Assembly: GCF_900007165.1 (NCBI RefSeq)
Contig: NZ_CYGY02000026.1
Span: 24,878-88,877 of the forward strand
Origin: Paraburkholderia piptadeniae
Lineage (GTDB): Bacteria > Pseudomonadota > Gammaproteobacteria > Burkholderiales > Burkholderiaceae
Direction: 5' to 3'
Length of the DNA stretch: 64,000 bases
In this document: in pieces, positions 51,706-61,180 of the stretch
Layout of the letters: each line of letters opens with the position of its first letter
How positions within the stretch are numbered: position 1 is the stretch's first letter
Translations under genes and position numbers: made by a program
The notes under the pieces: model-generated
Seen by the model: only the letters and a program-made list of their open reading frames with translations
Database searches by the model: none
Told to the model about the DNA's origin: nothing

Positions 51706-53588
51706 GCACTCACGTTGACGATACGCCCGATCTGATCCTGCATCACGGCCGCTTTACCACGCTCGACAGAAGCAAGCCCGAAGCGACGGCTGTCGCGATA
51801 CGCGAAGGCGTGTTCAGCGCCGTGGGCGACGACGCCGAGATCCTGCCGCTCGCAGGCAATGCGACGAAGGTAATCGACCTGCAGGGCCGCCGCGTCCTGC
51901 CTGGGCTGATCGACAATCATCTGCACATTATTCGAGGCGGCCTCAACTTCAATATGGAGTTGCGTTGGGACGGCGTTCCGTCGCTTGCTGTCGCGATGGA
52001 GATGCTCAAGCGTCAGGTGGCCATCACGCCGCCGCCGCAATGGGTGCGCGTGGTCGGCGGCTTCACGGAACATCAGTTCGCCGAGAAGCGTCTTCCCACG
52101 ATCGAAGAACTGAATGCCGTTGCGCCCGATACACCCGTGTTCATTCTGCATCTGTACGACCGTGCAATGCTCAATGCGGCTGCGCTGCGCGTGGTTGGCT
52201 ATACAAAAGACGCGCCGGAGCCGCCCGGAGGCGAAATCGTGCGCGATTCGGCGGGCAATCCGACAGGCCTGCTGCTCGCAAAGCCCAATGCCGGCATCCT
52301 CTATGCGACGCTCGCAAAAGGGCCAAAGCTACCGCTCGAATATCAGATCAATTCAACGCGCCACTTCATGCGCGAATTGAACCGGCTTGGCGTGACAGGC
52401 GCGATTGATGCAGGCGGCGGTTTTCAGAACTACCCCGAGGACTATGAAGTCATTCAGAAGCTCTCGGACGAAGGCTTGCTGACGATCCGGCTCGCTTATA
52501 ACCTCTTCACGCAAAAGCCCAAAGGCGAAAAGGAAGACTTTTTGAACTGGACGCGCACGTCGAAATACAAACAGGGCAATGACTATTTCCGGCATAACGG
52601 TGCCGGCGAAATGCTCGTGTTCTCGGCGGCGGACTTCGAGGACTTTCGCCAGCCGCGCCCCGATATGAGCGCTGAGATGGAAGGCGACCTCGAAGAAGTC
52701 GTTCGTGTGCTCGCGCAAAACCGTTGGCCGTGGCGCATGCATGCGACTTATGACGAGACGATCAGCCGTGCGCTCGATGTGTTCGAAAAGGTCAATCGCG
52801 ATATTCCGCTCAAGGGTCTGAACTGGTTCTTCGATCACGCGGAGACGATCAGCGAACGGTCGATCGATCGTATTGCGGCACTCGGCGGCGGCATTGCCGT
52901 GCAGCATCGGATGGCGTATCAGGGCGAGTACTTCGTCGAGCGTTATGGCGCCGCGGCAGCCGAAGCGACGCCACCCGTCGCGCGTATGCTGGAGAAAGGC
53001 GTGAAGACATCGGCGGGCACTGACGCAACGCGTGTCGCCTCTTACAACCCATGGGTCGCGCTCTCGTGGCTCGTCACGGGCAAGACGCTCGCGGGACTGA
53101 GGATCTATCCGCAGCGCAATTGTCTGGACCGTGAGACCGCGCTACGCATGTGGACCGAGAACGTCACGTGGTTCTCGAATGAAGAAGGCAAAAAAGGCCG
53201 CATCCAGGCAGGGCAACTCGCCGATCTGATCGTGCCGGACCGCGACTATCTGAGCTGCCCGGAGTCCGATATCGCCGGTACGACTGCCGTGCTGACCGTG
53301 GTCGGCGGCAAGATCGTTTATGCGGCCGGTCCTTTTGCGGATCACGATGCGCCGATTCCGCCCGCGATGCCGGACTGGTCGCCCGTGCGCGCATACGGCG
53401 GCTATGCGGGATGGGGCACCGCACAAGGCACGCCGTTGCAGCGCAGCCAGAACGCGCTGGCCTGCGGCTGTGCGAGCGCCTGTGGCGTGCATGGTCATGC
53501 GCACGCGCGAGCATGGTCGAAGAGCGTGCCCGCGTCCGACCTGAAGAGCTTCTGGGGCGCACTGGGTTGCTCGTGCTGGGCCGTTTAA
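51702..53588 (+). CDS. amidohydrolase-family protein, copy 2, Cys/His tail
   Basis: 628 aa, paralogous to the copy at 45778-47670 along its whole length. GGAGAAG precedes the ATG. Metal motif DNHLHII (H73, H75); FDHAETI and TSAGTDATRVASYNPW are identical. The same tail is present (ACGCASACGVHGHAHARAWS, then GALGCSCWAV), which argues that the Cys/His cluster matters. A hairpin follows the gene. Confidence 0.88.
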   Translation: MSTHVDDTPDLILHHGRFTTLDRSKPEATAVAIREGVFSAVGDDAEILPLAGNATKVIDLQGRRVLPGLIDNHLHIIRGGLNFNMELRWDGVPSLAVAMEMLKRQVAITPPPQWVRVVGGFTEHQFAEKRLPTIEELNAVAPDTPVFILHLYDRAMLNAAALRVVGYTKDAPEPPGGEIVRDSAGNPTGLLLAKPNAGILYATLAKGPKLPLEYQINSTRHFMRELNRLGVTGAIDAGGGFQNYPEDYEVIQKLSDEGLLTIRLAYNLFTQKPKGEKEDFLNWTRTSKYKQGNDYFRHNGAGEMLVFSAADFEDFRQPRPDMSAEMEGDLEEVVRVLAQNRWPWRMHATYDETISRALDVFEKVNRDIPLKGLNWFFDHAETISERSIDRIAALGGGIAVQHRMAYQGEYFVERYGAAAAEATPPVARMLEKGVKTSAGTDATRVASYNPWVALSWLVTGKTLAGLRIYPQRNCLDRETALRMWTENVTWFSNEEGKKGRIQAGQLADLIVPDRDYLSCPESDIAGTTAVLTVVGGKIVYAAGPFADHDAPIPPAMPDWSPVRAYGGYAGWGTAQGTPLQRSQNALACGCASACGVHGHAHARAWSKSVPASDLKSFWGALGCSCWAV

Positions 53589-53612
53589 AGTCCGGCTGTC
53601 CGATATCGGCAT

Positions 53613-53649
53613 GATGCCGCGCGCTCGAATATGTGACGCGCGCGGCATC
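53613..53649 (+). terminator. GC-rich hairpin after amidohydrolase copy 2
   Basis: GATGCCGCGCGC (53613-53624) pairs perfectly with GCGCGCGGCATC (53638-53649) across a 13-base loop. Only a short T pair follows, so termination strength is uncertain. Confidence 0.5.
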
Positions 53650-53690
53650 GTTATCGAACGCTCTTCAACAAGCCAGGCATCAACATCTGT

Positions 53691-53717
53691 GCCCGCGTTC
53701 TGAACGCGGGCTTCTTC
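53691..53717 (+). terminator. second hairpin before the antiporter gene
   Basis: GCCCGCGTT (53691-53699) pairs with AACGCGGGC (53703-53711) around a 3-base loop, followed by TTCTTC. It may terminate read-through from the amidohydrolase or attenuate the antiporter leader. Confidence 0.5.
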
Positions 53718-53832
53718 AAGCAACAATACCGGATATTGGTGGCAACATCGCATCGCACTGGCCAGTACGACGCGCGCGAACGCGTTGCCTCCGTTTCTCC
53801 CAGCGTCCAATGTTTGCCGGATAAAGTCCCGC

Positions 53833-55419
53833 ATGAATAACGTCGACCTCTTTCACTACATATTGCTGCTCGTTTGCGGTGCGGGAGTGCTGACATGGGT
53901 TGCCGGGCGCATGGCCATTCCGCCCGCGGTGATACTGCTGTTCGGCGGGGCCGCCGTCGCGCTGATGGGACGGCACACGACCGTCGACATGGACCCCAAC
54001 CTGGTGCTGACGGCCGTCTTGCCTCCGCTGCTGATGTCGAGCGCGTTCTACACCGCGTGGTCGGATTTCCGTCGCGAGGTCTTGAGCATCCTGTCGCTCG
54101 TGCTGGGAGCGGTTGCGTTCACCACCGTCGCGGTCGCCGTCACCGTGCACGCCTTCGCGCCCGCGTTGGCGTGGCCCGCCTGCTTTGCGCTTGGCGCAAT
54201 CGTCTCGCCGCCGGACGCGGTGGCCGCGAAAGCCATCCTCGATCGCAACCCGCTTCCATCGCGGCTCGTTACCGTGCTCGAAGGCGAGAGTCTCGTCAAC
54301 GACGCAACGGGTCTTCTCCTCTATCAGATGTCGATTGCCGCCGCTTTCACCGGGCAATTCACGGCGAGCCGCGCGACGGGCGTTTTCCTGATACTGACGT
54401 TCATCGGCATCGCCGTCGGCATCGCGTGCGGACAGGTCATGATGTGGCTGATCAAGCGAGTCCCGGACCCGATGCTTCGCATCGTGCTCACGTTCCTGAT
54501 GGCATGGGCCAGCTACAGCATCGCGGAAGAGCTCGGAGGGTCAGGCGTGCTGTCCGTCGTCACGTGCGGTCTGATGCTCGGCGTGCGTCAGCATCGTGCG
54601 TTCGATGCGCACACGCGCATCAAGGCGTCGGCAACGTGGGAAGTGATCGTGTTCGTGCTCGATGCGCTCGTGTTCATTCTGATCGGACTCGCGCTGCACG
54701 GAATCGTCGAGCGGATGGGCGACACGCGCTCGATGCTGTCGACGGGCGCGAGCGTCGCGTTGCCCGCCATCGTGGCCGTGATTCTGTCGCGTCTCGTGTG
54801 GGTCGCGATCGGGATTTATCTGCCCTCGCGCATCGCGTCCGGACACCGCAATGCAGGACGCCCATGGCGTCCCGGCGAAATAGCCGTTCTCGGTTGGGCG
54901 GGCGTCAGAGGCGTGGTCAGCCTCGCCGCGGCACTGGCATTGCCCGAGCAGTTTCCGGATCGCGACGCCATCGTGTTCAGCACCTTCCTCGTCATCTTCG
55001 GAACGCTCGTGATACAGGGCGGCAGTCTCGGCGTGCTGATCCGCCTCATCGGTCTTCGGCCGATGCGTGGCTCGACGATGTCGGAACTGGAAGCACGCTC
55101 GCATACGTTTCGTGCATCGTTGAACGAGCTGGAGAAGATCAGCAAGTCGGCCGGGGGCGAGGACAAGAACCTCGTTCGACGGCTCATCGACGAATACGAG
55201 GTGAGAGTGCGCAACAACGAGAAAGCGCATTCGGAAGGCAGCGAACACATCGAACTGCGAGCGCGCCATCTGCGTCTCGAACTCGATCTCGTTGCGACTT
55301 CGCGGCAAACGCTGCTGCGTCTGCATCGCGAAGGCAAGATAGAAGATTCCGTGCTGCACAGGCTGGAGGCCGAGCTCGATCTCGAGGAACTGCGCCTGCA
55401 TCGGCTGCTCGAACCGTAA
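53833..55419 (+). CDS. CPA1-type Na+(K+)/H+ antiporter
   Basis: 528 aa. About twelve helices to residue 420; the ion-binding Asn-Asp motif lies in LEGESLVNDATGLLLY, and GWAGVRGVVSLAAALALP is the conserved late-helix motif. A long cytoplasmic, charged and probably coiled-coil tail (about 430-528) has repeated RHLRLELDLVATSRQTLLRL-type heptads. The start at 53833 has no strong ribosome site. It exchanges monovalent cations for protons across the inner membrane. Confidence 0.92.
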   Translation: MNNVDLFHYILLLVCGAGVLTWVAGRMAIPPAVILLFGGAAVALMGRHTTVDMDPNLVLTAVLPPLLMSSAFYTAWSDFRREVLSILSLVLGAVAFTTVAVAVTVHAFAPALAWPACFALGAIVSPPDAVAAKAILDRNPLPSRLVTVLEGESLVNDATGLLLYQMSIAAAFTGQFTASRATGVFLILTFIGIAVGIACGQVMMWLIKRVPDPMLRIVLTFLMAWASYSIAEELGGSGVLSVVTCGLMLGVRQHRAFDAHTRIKASATWEVIVFVLDALVFILIGLALHGIVERMGDTRSMLSTGASVALPAIVAVILSRLVWVAIGIYLPSRIASGHRNAGRPWRPGEIAVLGWAGVRGVVSLAAALALPEQFPDRDAIVFSTFLVIFGTLVIQGGSLGVLIRLIGLRPMRGSTMSELEARSHTFRASLNELEKISKSAGGEDKNLVRRLIDEYEVRVRNNEKAHSEGSEHIELRARHLRLELDLVATSRQTLLRLHREGKIEDSVLHRLEAELDLEELRLHRLLEP

Positions 55420-55447
55420 TGGGCGGCGCAGCCTTCCCTGTCACCTG

Positions 55448-56059
55448 TCACTGGTCGACGTGCTTCACCGTGACCACGCGCGGCACCTGCTTGTCGGCTG
55501 CATCGCCCGGCCGCAACTTCACTCGCCACGCGCCGTACTCCGCGAACGGAAATTGCGCCAGCGCCCCCTTCACGAGCCACGGAATGGGATGCCCGGTGTC
55601 GGCATCGCGGTCGCGGCTCGTCGCCGTGACCTTGTAGACCTCCTTGCCGCTTGCCGCTTCGAAGAGCCGCAACGTCATCGAATGCCGATACTCGCGCCCG
55701 AACAGCGAAAAGCCCGTGCCCGCAGCACCGTCGCATGCGTTCCCGCAATCGGCCGTGCTGACGCCGACGGCGGCGGGCCGCGTGTCATACGCGAGCGACA
55801 CCAGATAGCTCGCGTGATCCGCCGTTCGATCGACGAGCCCATAGTTCGCAAGCTCGCTTCGAACCAGCGCTTCGTACTGCTCGCTCGCGGGATGCGCTTG
55901 CGGCCACGGGGCACGCGCGAACGCATAGGTACGCTCGCCCTGCAGCACGACGGGCGCTCCCGATGCGTGCACATCCGTCGTCACATCGGCGCAGCCTGCG
56001 AGACCGACGACACTCGCAAGGACCACTGCGGCGCTATACGTCACTTTCTTCACTTTCAT
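55448..56059 (-). CDS. DUF4136-like lipoprotein
   Basis: 203 aa from the ATG at 56059. Lipobox at VGLAGC. The mature part starts with strands RTYAFARAPW and has SYLVSLAYDTR and HSMTLRLFEAASGKEVYKVT, matching the DUF4136 pattern. A Cys pair (DCGNACDG) is in the middle. Function unknown; likely membrane-anchored in the periplasm. The gene is 49 bases after the histidine kinase stop on the same strand. Confidence 0.82.
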   Translation of the reverse strand: MKVKKVTYSAAVVLASVVGLAGCADVTTDVHASGAPVVLQGERTYAFARAPWPQAHPASEQYEALVRSELANYGLVDRTADHASYLVSLAYDTRPAAVGVSTADCGNACDGAAGTGFSLFGREYRHSMTLRLFEAASGKEVYKVTATSRDRDADTGHPIPWLVKGALAQFPFAEYGAWRVKLRPGDAADKQVPRVVTVKHVDQ

Positions 56060-56108
56060 CTCGCTTCGATTGAGTAGAGTTCGCGTACCGTTCAAGTTCG
56101 TGCGCCGT

Positions 56109-58562
56109 TCATGCGTGCGCGTCGGCCTCGTCGAGCACCGGCAGCGAAATCGTGAAGGCCGTCCCTTTGCCCGGCGCGCTCTCGACGCACACATCGCCGC
56201 CGTGCCGCGTCACGACCGCTTTCACGAAGGCCATGCCGAGCCCCGTGCCGGCGACTTCCGGCCGCTCGGCTTCGTGAAAGCGCTGAAAGCGCTCGAACAG
56301 ATGCGCCTGATCTTCGGTTGAAATGCCATAGCCCTCGTCGCGAATCGTGCAGCTCACGCGCGCCGGCGATGCGCCCGAAGCACCGCGCTCCTGTGCGACG
56401 GTGCACGTGATGCGCGTATCGGACGGGCTGTACTTCACTGCGTTGTTCAGGATGTTCACGAGCGCGCGCGTCATCAGCGAGCGGTCCGCGTTGATCCAGT
56501 GGCCGTCGCCCTGCTCGTCGTATGCCGCTTCAAGGCGGATGCACTTCGCCTGCGCCTGAGGCCAGACCTCGTCGCTGGCATCGATCACGAGTTCGACGAA
56601 GCTCACGGGCTCGAGCACATAGGCCTGCGATTCGGCGCGCGCGAGCTGCACGAAATCGTCGGCGAGCGTGAGCGCGCGTTGCGCGTAGCGTTCGATGCGG
56701 CATAGAAAATCGCGCATGCGGTCGGACTCGAGCTTGCGCGCCCGCTCGATCTCGACGAGCGCCAGTATCGATGCCTGCGGCGAGCGCATGTCATGCGACA
56801 GCAGGCGCAGCGCGTCCTCGCGCAGACGCTCGGCCGCATGCAGGGCCGTCACGTCGACAAGGCCCGCAATCCAGCCGATCGCCTCGCCTTGCGCGTTCGT
56901 GCATCTTGCGTAACGCAACAGGTGATCGCGCTGGTTGCGATCGCGCACTTCGATGCCCTGCTCCATCATGCCGGCAAACGCAATCCGCCCTGGATCGAGT
57001 ATCGCGGGCCAGTGCGCGTGTCCGAAGCCGTCGGCCTCCGCGCTCGAACCGATCGCCTTCACAAAGACGAGATCGCCGAGCACTTCGCGCATCTGCCGCC
57101 CCTCGGGCCTCGGCGCGCCCAGTCCTGCGAAGTGTGCCTTCGCCGCATGGTTCGCGATCAGCACGATACCGCGCACATCGCTCACGAGAATCGGCTCCGG
57201 CACGCTGTCGAGGCTGTCCCACACGAAGCGCTTCATGTCCTGCACGCGCCGCGCCGCCTGCGCCATCAGCGTCATGTGCTGCGCAAGCACGTCGCCGCCG
57301 AACTCGCGGCTGCGATGCGGCGCCTCGGGCAACAGATAAGGCTCGTCGGCGAGGCGCTGCAGTTCCTTGCGCAGATACGACATCGTCATTTCGAGCCGAC
57401 GCCAGTTCCACATCGGGTACACGGCGATCAGTCCGACGATGGCAGGCACAGGCGAAATCCAGAGCCGCAGTCCGTACAGCAGCGCGGCGCTGCCGACGAC
57501 CATCGCCACGCTGAGCACGAGCGTCATCAGCAGCGAACGCAGCGGCGACAGCACGAGCAGGCCCGCGAGCAGCACGCCGAGCGGCACCAGCGACGCGGCG
57601 CACACGAGCGCCCGGCGCGCGGGCTCGATCTCGCGCCCCGTCACGAGCATATCGAGCACGTTCGCGTGGATATAGACACCGGGCAACGGGCCGAGCTGAC
57701 CCGATACGGGCGTCGAAAACCTGTCGTAGAGCCCCGATGCCGCCACGCCGATCACCACGATCTTGCCGCGCAGCATGTCTTGCGGCACCTCGCCATCGAG
57801 CACGCTCGCGAACGAAACCTTCGGATACGACTGCGCGAGCGGGCTGAACGGAATCAGAAAGCGCCCTTCGCCATTGCCGTCGACTCTCGTTCGATCCGGC
57901 GACGCCGCAGCTGTGCCGGGACCGTCCGCGAGCTTCAGCTCGCCCCGCTTGAACGCGCGCCATACGGGCACCATCAGCTGCGGCCAGCGCATATGCGCAT
58001 CGCCTTCGAACAACGCGACACTGCGCACGATGCCGTCGCCATCCACTTCGAGGTTGATATGGCCGAGCCCCGCGGCGGCCTGGGCGAGCGGCTCGACGGG
58101 CCTGACTGCGACGCGCGTGCCGCTCGCATCTTCAGGCGTCAGGAGAACAGGCAGCCACGTCGGGTTCGCGGCGATCGATTGCGCGAGTTGCGCATCGTCT
58201 TCGGCCGGCTCGGTGAAAAGCACGTCGTAGACCACGGCAGCGGGATGCGCTTTCGCGATTTCGTCCAGCAGCCGCGCATGCACGGCGCGCGGCCAGGGCC
58301 AGCGCCCGAGCCGCGCGATGCTCGCGTTATCGATTTCGACGACGGCGATCTCGGGCAGCACGGGTTGCGCGCGCCAGCGCAGGAAACGGTCATAGACGAG
58401 GTGATCGGCGCTCACAGTCAGCCTGCCGAGCGAGCCGAGCAGAACGACCACGACGCCGAGGCAGCCGATGCACAGCCATTCGAACAGGAAGCGGCGCCCG
58501 ACTGGCCGCCCAAGACGTATGCGCGGATCGAAGCTCATGCGCGGGCCGCCCGTGGTCATCAC
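56109..58562 (-). CDS. CHASE2-domain sensor histidine kinase
   Basis: 817 aa. An N-terminal helix (about 29-50), a large periplasmic CHASE2 domain (about 55-310, starting at DHLVYDRFLRW), three more helices (about 320-400), a PAS-like segment (about 450-570), a dimerisation/phosphoacceptor helix with His590 (LSHDMRSPQASI) and a catalytic ATPase domain (NILNNAVKYS; DEGYGIS; GTGLGMAF). Its start overlaps the FecR gene, and the response regulator lies one gene upstream, giving a three-gene signalling operon. Confidence 0.93.
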   Translation of the reverse strand: MMTTGGPRMSFDPRIRLGRPVGRRFLFEWLCIGCLGVVVVLLGSLGRLTVSADHLVYDRFLRWRAQPVLPEIAVVEIDNASIARLGRWPWPRAVHARLLDEIAKAHPAAVVYDVLFTEPAEDDAQLAQSIAANPTWLPVLLTPEDASGTRVAVRPVEPLAQAAAGLGHINLEVDGDGIVRSVALFEGDAHMRWPQLMVPVWRAFKRGELKLADGPGTAAASPDRTRVDGNGEGRFLIPFSPLAQSYPKVSFASVLDGEVPQDMLRGKIVVIGVAASGLYDRFSTPVSGQLGPLPGVYIHANVLDMLVTGREIEPARRALVCAASLVPLGVLLAGLLVLSPLRSLLMTLVLSVAMVVGSAALLYGLRLWISPVPAIVGLIAVYPMWNWRRLEMTMSYLRKELQRLADEPYLLPEAPHRSREFGGDVLAQHMTLMAQAARRVQDMKRFVWDSLDSVPEPILVSDVRGIVLIANHAAKAHFAGLGAPRPEGRQMREVLGDLVFVKAIGSSAEADGFGHAHWPAILDPGRIAFAGMMEQGIEVRDRNQRDHLLRYARCTNAQGEAIGWIAGLVDVTALHAAERLREDALRLLSHDMRSPQASILALVEIERARKLESDRMRDFLCRIERYAQRALTLADDFVQLARAESQAYVLEPVSFVELVIDASDEVWPQAQAKCIRLEAAYDEQGDGHWINADRSLMTRALVNILNNAVKYSPSDTRITCTVAQERGASGASPARVSCTIRDEGYGISTEDQAHLFERFQRFHEAERPEVAGTGLGMAFVKAVVTRHGGDVCVESAPGKGTAFTISLPVLDEADAHA

Positions 58563-60007
58563 CGGGCCAGTGTAAACGAGCGGACTGAACTTCCCTTCTG
58601 ATAGAACCGGCCGTTCTCGAACTGCTCGGCGATCACGGTCCAGTAGTAGACGCCCGGCGGCAAATCGGACACGGCGATTTGTCCCGCCGCGAGATCCGCG
58701 CGATCGACGATCGGCTCGCGCAAATCGTCGGTGGTGGCCAGCACGAAGCGGAACCGCGTCTCGACACCCGGACGGCTCGCCGACAGCCAGCGGAACTCGA
58801 AGTCGCGGGTGCCGGGGCGTTGTCCCGCCGACGCTTCGAGTGCGAACTGGCGGCGCTCGAATGCGTAGATCCGCGGCAAACCTTCGAGGCCGATGTCGTC
58901 GATCGACGCAATGCGCACAAAGTAATTGCCGTCCGGCAAGTCTTCGAACGTTGCGTGCGGCGCGCTCACGCGCTGGTCGCGGATCAGGTCGAACAGGTCG
59001 GCGTCGCGCGCGATCTGCACGCGATACGCGTGGGCTTTGTCGGATGGCACGATAGCGAACGAGACGTCGTTCGCGTCCTGCACCTTGCCGGGCTCCGCGA
59101 GCGCGGGTGACGGCAGCAAGGCCACGGGCACGCCGACGCCGCCCGTCGCGCGCGTGACGTTGCCGAACTTCGCGCCGATCAGTTGCGTCGACGCCTGCAG
59201 CGGCACGCCCGGCGCACGCGGGCGCACGCGTGCCGCATCGACGCCGACGGCACCATCGAGCACGGCGACAGCCGTCGATTGCTCGCCTCCGTCATAGCTC
59301 ACGCGAAAGCGGGTGCCACGCACGCCCGCCACCACCGAAGGCGAGCGGATCTGAAAGCGATCGTCCTTCTTCGTCGCATGCGTAACCTCGCTATCAACCT
59401 CGCCTTTCCTCAGCTCGATCACGCGATCCTGCGAACCCGTCGGCACGGTCTGCCTCAGCGTGCCGATCTCGATCGTGCTGTCCTGCGGCACCGACAGGTG
59501 CGAGCCGTCGTCGAGTTCCAGCGTGACGAAGCCGTTGTGGCCCGTGCGCACGCGGTCGCCTTCGACGAGCGTCATGCCGACCGTGACGGGCACGAACGCG
59601 TTCTGACGGAATGCATGTTCGGCGGGACCGCTCATCGCGACGACGCGCGCGGTCCTGGGCTCCTGCTTCAGCAACGCGACGGGCAGGATCAGCTTCGCAC
59701 CCGGCTGAAGATGAAGCGGGTCCTCGACGTGATTGAGCTTACGAAGCACGACCCAGTCGCGCGGGTCGCGCAGGTAGCGATCGGCGACGTCGTAGAGCGT
59801 GTCCCCGGCACGCGCCACGTAGACCGTGGATGCAGCAGGCGCACGCTTGACGGCCGTCTGCGCGTCGGCGCACGCGGGCAGCAGCGCCAGCGCGGCCATC
59901 AGACACGCAATGATGCCGCGCAACGCGAATGTCACCATCCGGACGGAAACGCGCGGCGTCGCCGGCGACGATACGCGCGATGCGATGTCCGCTACGGCAA
60001 CCGTCAC
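58559..60007 (-). CDS. LysM- and FecR-domain periplasmic protein
   Basis: 482 aa. The frame from 60007 overlaps the response regulator stop. A signal peptide (about 24-50, ending CADAQ) is followed by a LysM peptidoglycan-binding module (VYVARAGDTLYDVADRYL, about 62-110), a FecR domain (about 140-245: GDRVRTGHNGFVTLELDDGS, later SPSVVAGVRGTRFRV) and two fibronectin-like strands-rich repeats. No FecI sigma factor or TonB receptor is next to it, so it is not a standard iron-citrate FecR. It probably works in the periplasm with the CHASE2 kinase. Confidence 0.9.
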   Translation of the reverse strand: MTVAVADIASRVSSPATPRVSVRMVTFALRGIIACLMAALALLPACADAQTAVKRAPAASTVYVARAGDTLYDVADRYLRDPRDWVVLRKLNHVEDPLHLQPGAKLILPVALLKQEPRTARVVAMSGPAEHAFRQNAFVPVTVGMTLVEGDRVRTGHNGFVTLELDDGSHLSVPQDSTIEIGTLRQTVPTGSQDRVIELRKGEVDSEVTHATKKDDRFQIRSPSVVAGVRGTRFRVSYDGGEQSTAVAVLDGAVGVDAARVRPRAPGVPLQASTQLIGAKFGNVTRATGGVGVPVALLPSPALAEPGKVQDANDVSFAIVPSDKAHAYRVQIARDADLFDLIRDQRVSAPHATFEDLPDGNYFVRIASIDDIGLEGLPRIYAFERRQFALEASAGQRPGTRDFEFRWLSASRPGVETRFRFVLATTDDLREPIVDRADLAAGQIAVSDLPPGVYYWTVIAEQFENGRFYQKGSSVRSFTLAR

Positions 60008-60702
60008 GCATCCCCCTTTTCGAGCCGTTCGAGCCGGTAGCCGTAGCCGTAAATGGGCGTGAGCCGATAGCCCTTCTCAGGGCGAAGACCGAGCTTTGCG
60101 CGCAGCATTGATACGTGCGTGTCCATCGTGCGCGACGGAATGTCGATGTCCTGTCTCCAGATCGCTTCGAGGATATGCGCGCGCGACAGCGGCTGGCTCA
60201 GATGCCGGAACAGCAGCAATGCGAGTTCGAATTCCTTCTGCGTCAACGTGACGGGCAGGCCGCGAGCGACCACCTGCTTCGATCCCAGCTCGAACTCGAA
60301 TTCCCCGAAGACTTCCCGCGTCGCCGCCTGATTGAGCTGATAGGCGCGACGCAGCAGCGATCTGACGCGAGCGAGAAGCACGCTCGTCGCGACGGGCTTG
60401 ACGACATAGTCGTCGGCGCCCATGTTCAGCATCGCCGCGATGTCCGTCTCGCGGCTGCGGCTCGTCATGAACAGCACGGGCAGACGGTCGGACAGGCTCT
60501 GACGCACCCAGCGCAGCACCTCTTCGCCCGACATGTCGGGCACGTTCCAGTCGAGCACCAGCAGATCGAATGTCTGACGGCGCAAATGCTTCACGAGCGC
60601 CTGGCCTTCAGCAAAAGCATGGCAATCGTGTCCATCTACCGCCAGCGACTGACAAACGAAGTCGGCTTGCGCCACATCATCGTCCAGCACTGCAATTCTC
60701 AT
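60004..60702 (-). CDS. OmpR-type response regulator
   Basis: 232 aa from the ATG at 60702. Receiver domain with phosphoacceptor Asp51 (LLVLDWNVPDMSG) and a C-terminal winged-helix DNA-binding domain (about 130-230: LTQKEFELALLLFRHLSQPL, later TMDTHVSMLRAKLGL). First gene of the three-gene set with the FecR and CHASE2 kinase genes, all overlapping by four bases. Confidence 0.93.
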   Translation of the reverse strand: MRIAVLDDDVAQADFVCQSLAVDGHDCHAFAEGQALVKHLRRQTFDLLVLDWNVPDMSGEEVLRWVRQSLSDRLPVLFMTSRSRETDIAAMLNMGADDYVVKPVATSVLLARVRSLLRRAYQLNQAATREVFGEFEFELGSKQVVARGLPVTLTQKEFELALLLFRHLSQPLSRAHILEAIWRQDIDIPSRTMDTHVSMLRAKLGLRPEKGYRLTPIYGYGYRLERLEKGDA

Positions 60703-60772
60703 AAGACCCCGCACGCGAAATCACTCATCGGGCAGACGGACGCACCGAGTCGTCCGGGACGCGCTCTGTCCA

Positions 60773-61180
60773 TCATGCCTTTGCTCCAGCGCCACTCAGG
60801 GCCGCCACCTTGTCGTCAACGTTTTCCTTCGGCCGCAGATGCGCGCTCAGCGCCGCCTCCAGACCCACCCTCACATGCTCCCATGCGGCGTGCGCGTAGT
60901 CCGGCTCGCGCGACGCCCACTCCTGCGCGAGGTCGAACACGCGGCGAACCGTCGATGCGCAATTCGTCAGACCGGCATCGCCGCCCGCCGCACAATCGCG
61001 CAGCCACTCGGCGAGCCACGGCATGTCCAATGCACAGGAATCCGCATAGGCTTCCGTCGCCGCGCGAGCGTGATAGTCGCTCGCCGGATCCAGCTCGATG
61101 CGCCGCCCGTCGCTCCCGACTTTGCGCGCCTCGTTGCCGGTCTTGAACGGAATCCTCGTCGTGCCTGGTCTGAAAAACAT
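60773..61180 (-). CDS. conserved hypothetical protein
   Basis: 135 aa soluble protein with no signal peptide; GAGGGATCG precedes the ATG. Rich in Ala, Trp and acidic residues, probably helical (WLAEWLRDCAAGGDAGLTNC; YAHAAWEHVRVGLEAALSAH). Two Cys occur in the middle. I do not recognise the family. It is the gene nearest to a long-spaced dyad at 61244-61282. Confidence 0.65.
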   Translation of the reverse strand: MFFRPGTTRIPFKTGNEARKVGSDGRRIELDPASDYHARAATEAYADSCALDMPWLAEWLRDCAAGGDAGLTNCASTVRRVFDLAQEWASREPDYAHAAWEHVRVGLEAALSAHLRPKENVDDKVAALSGAGAKA

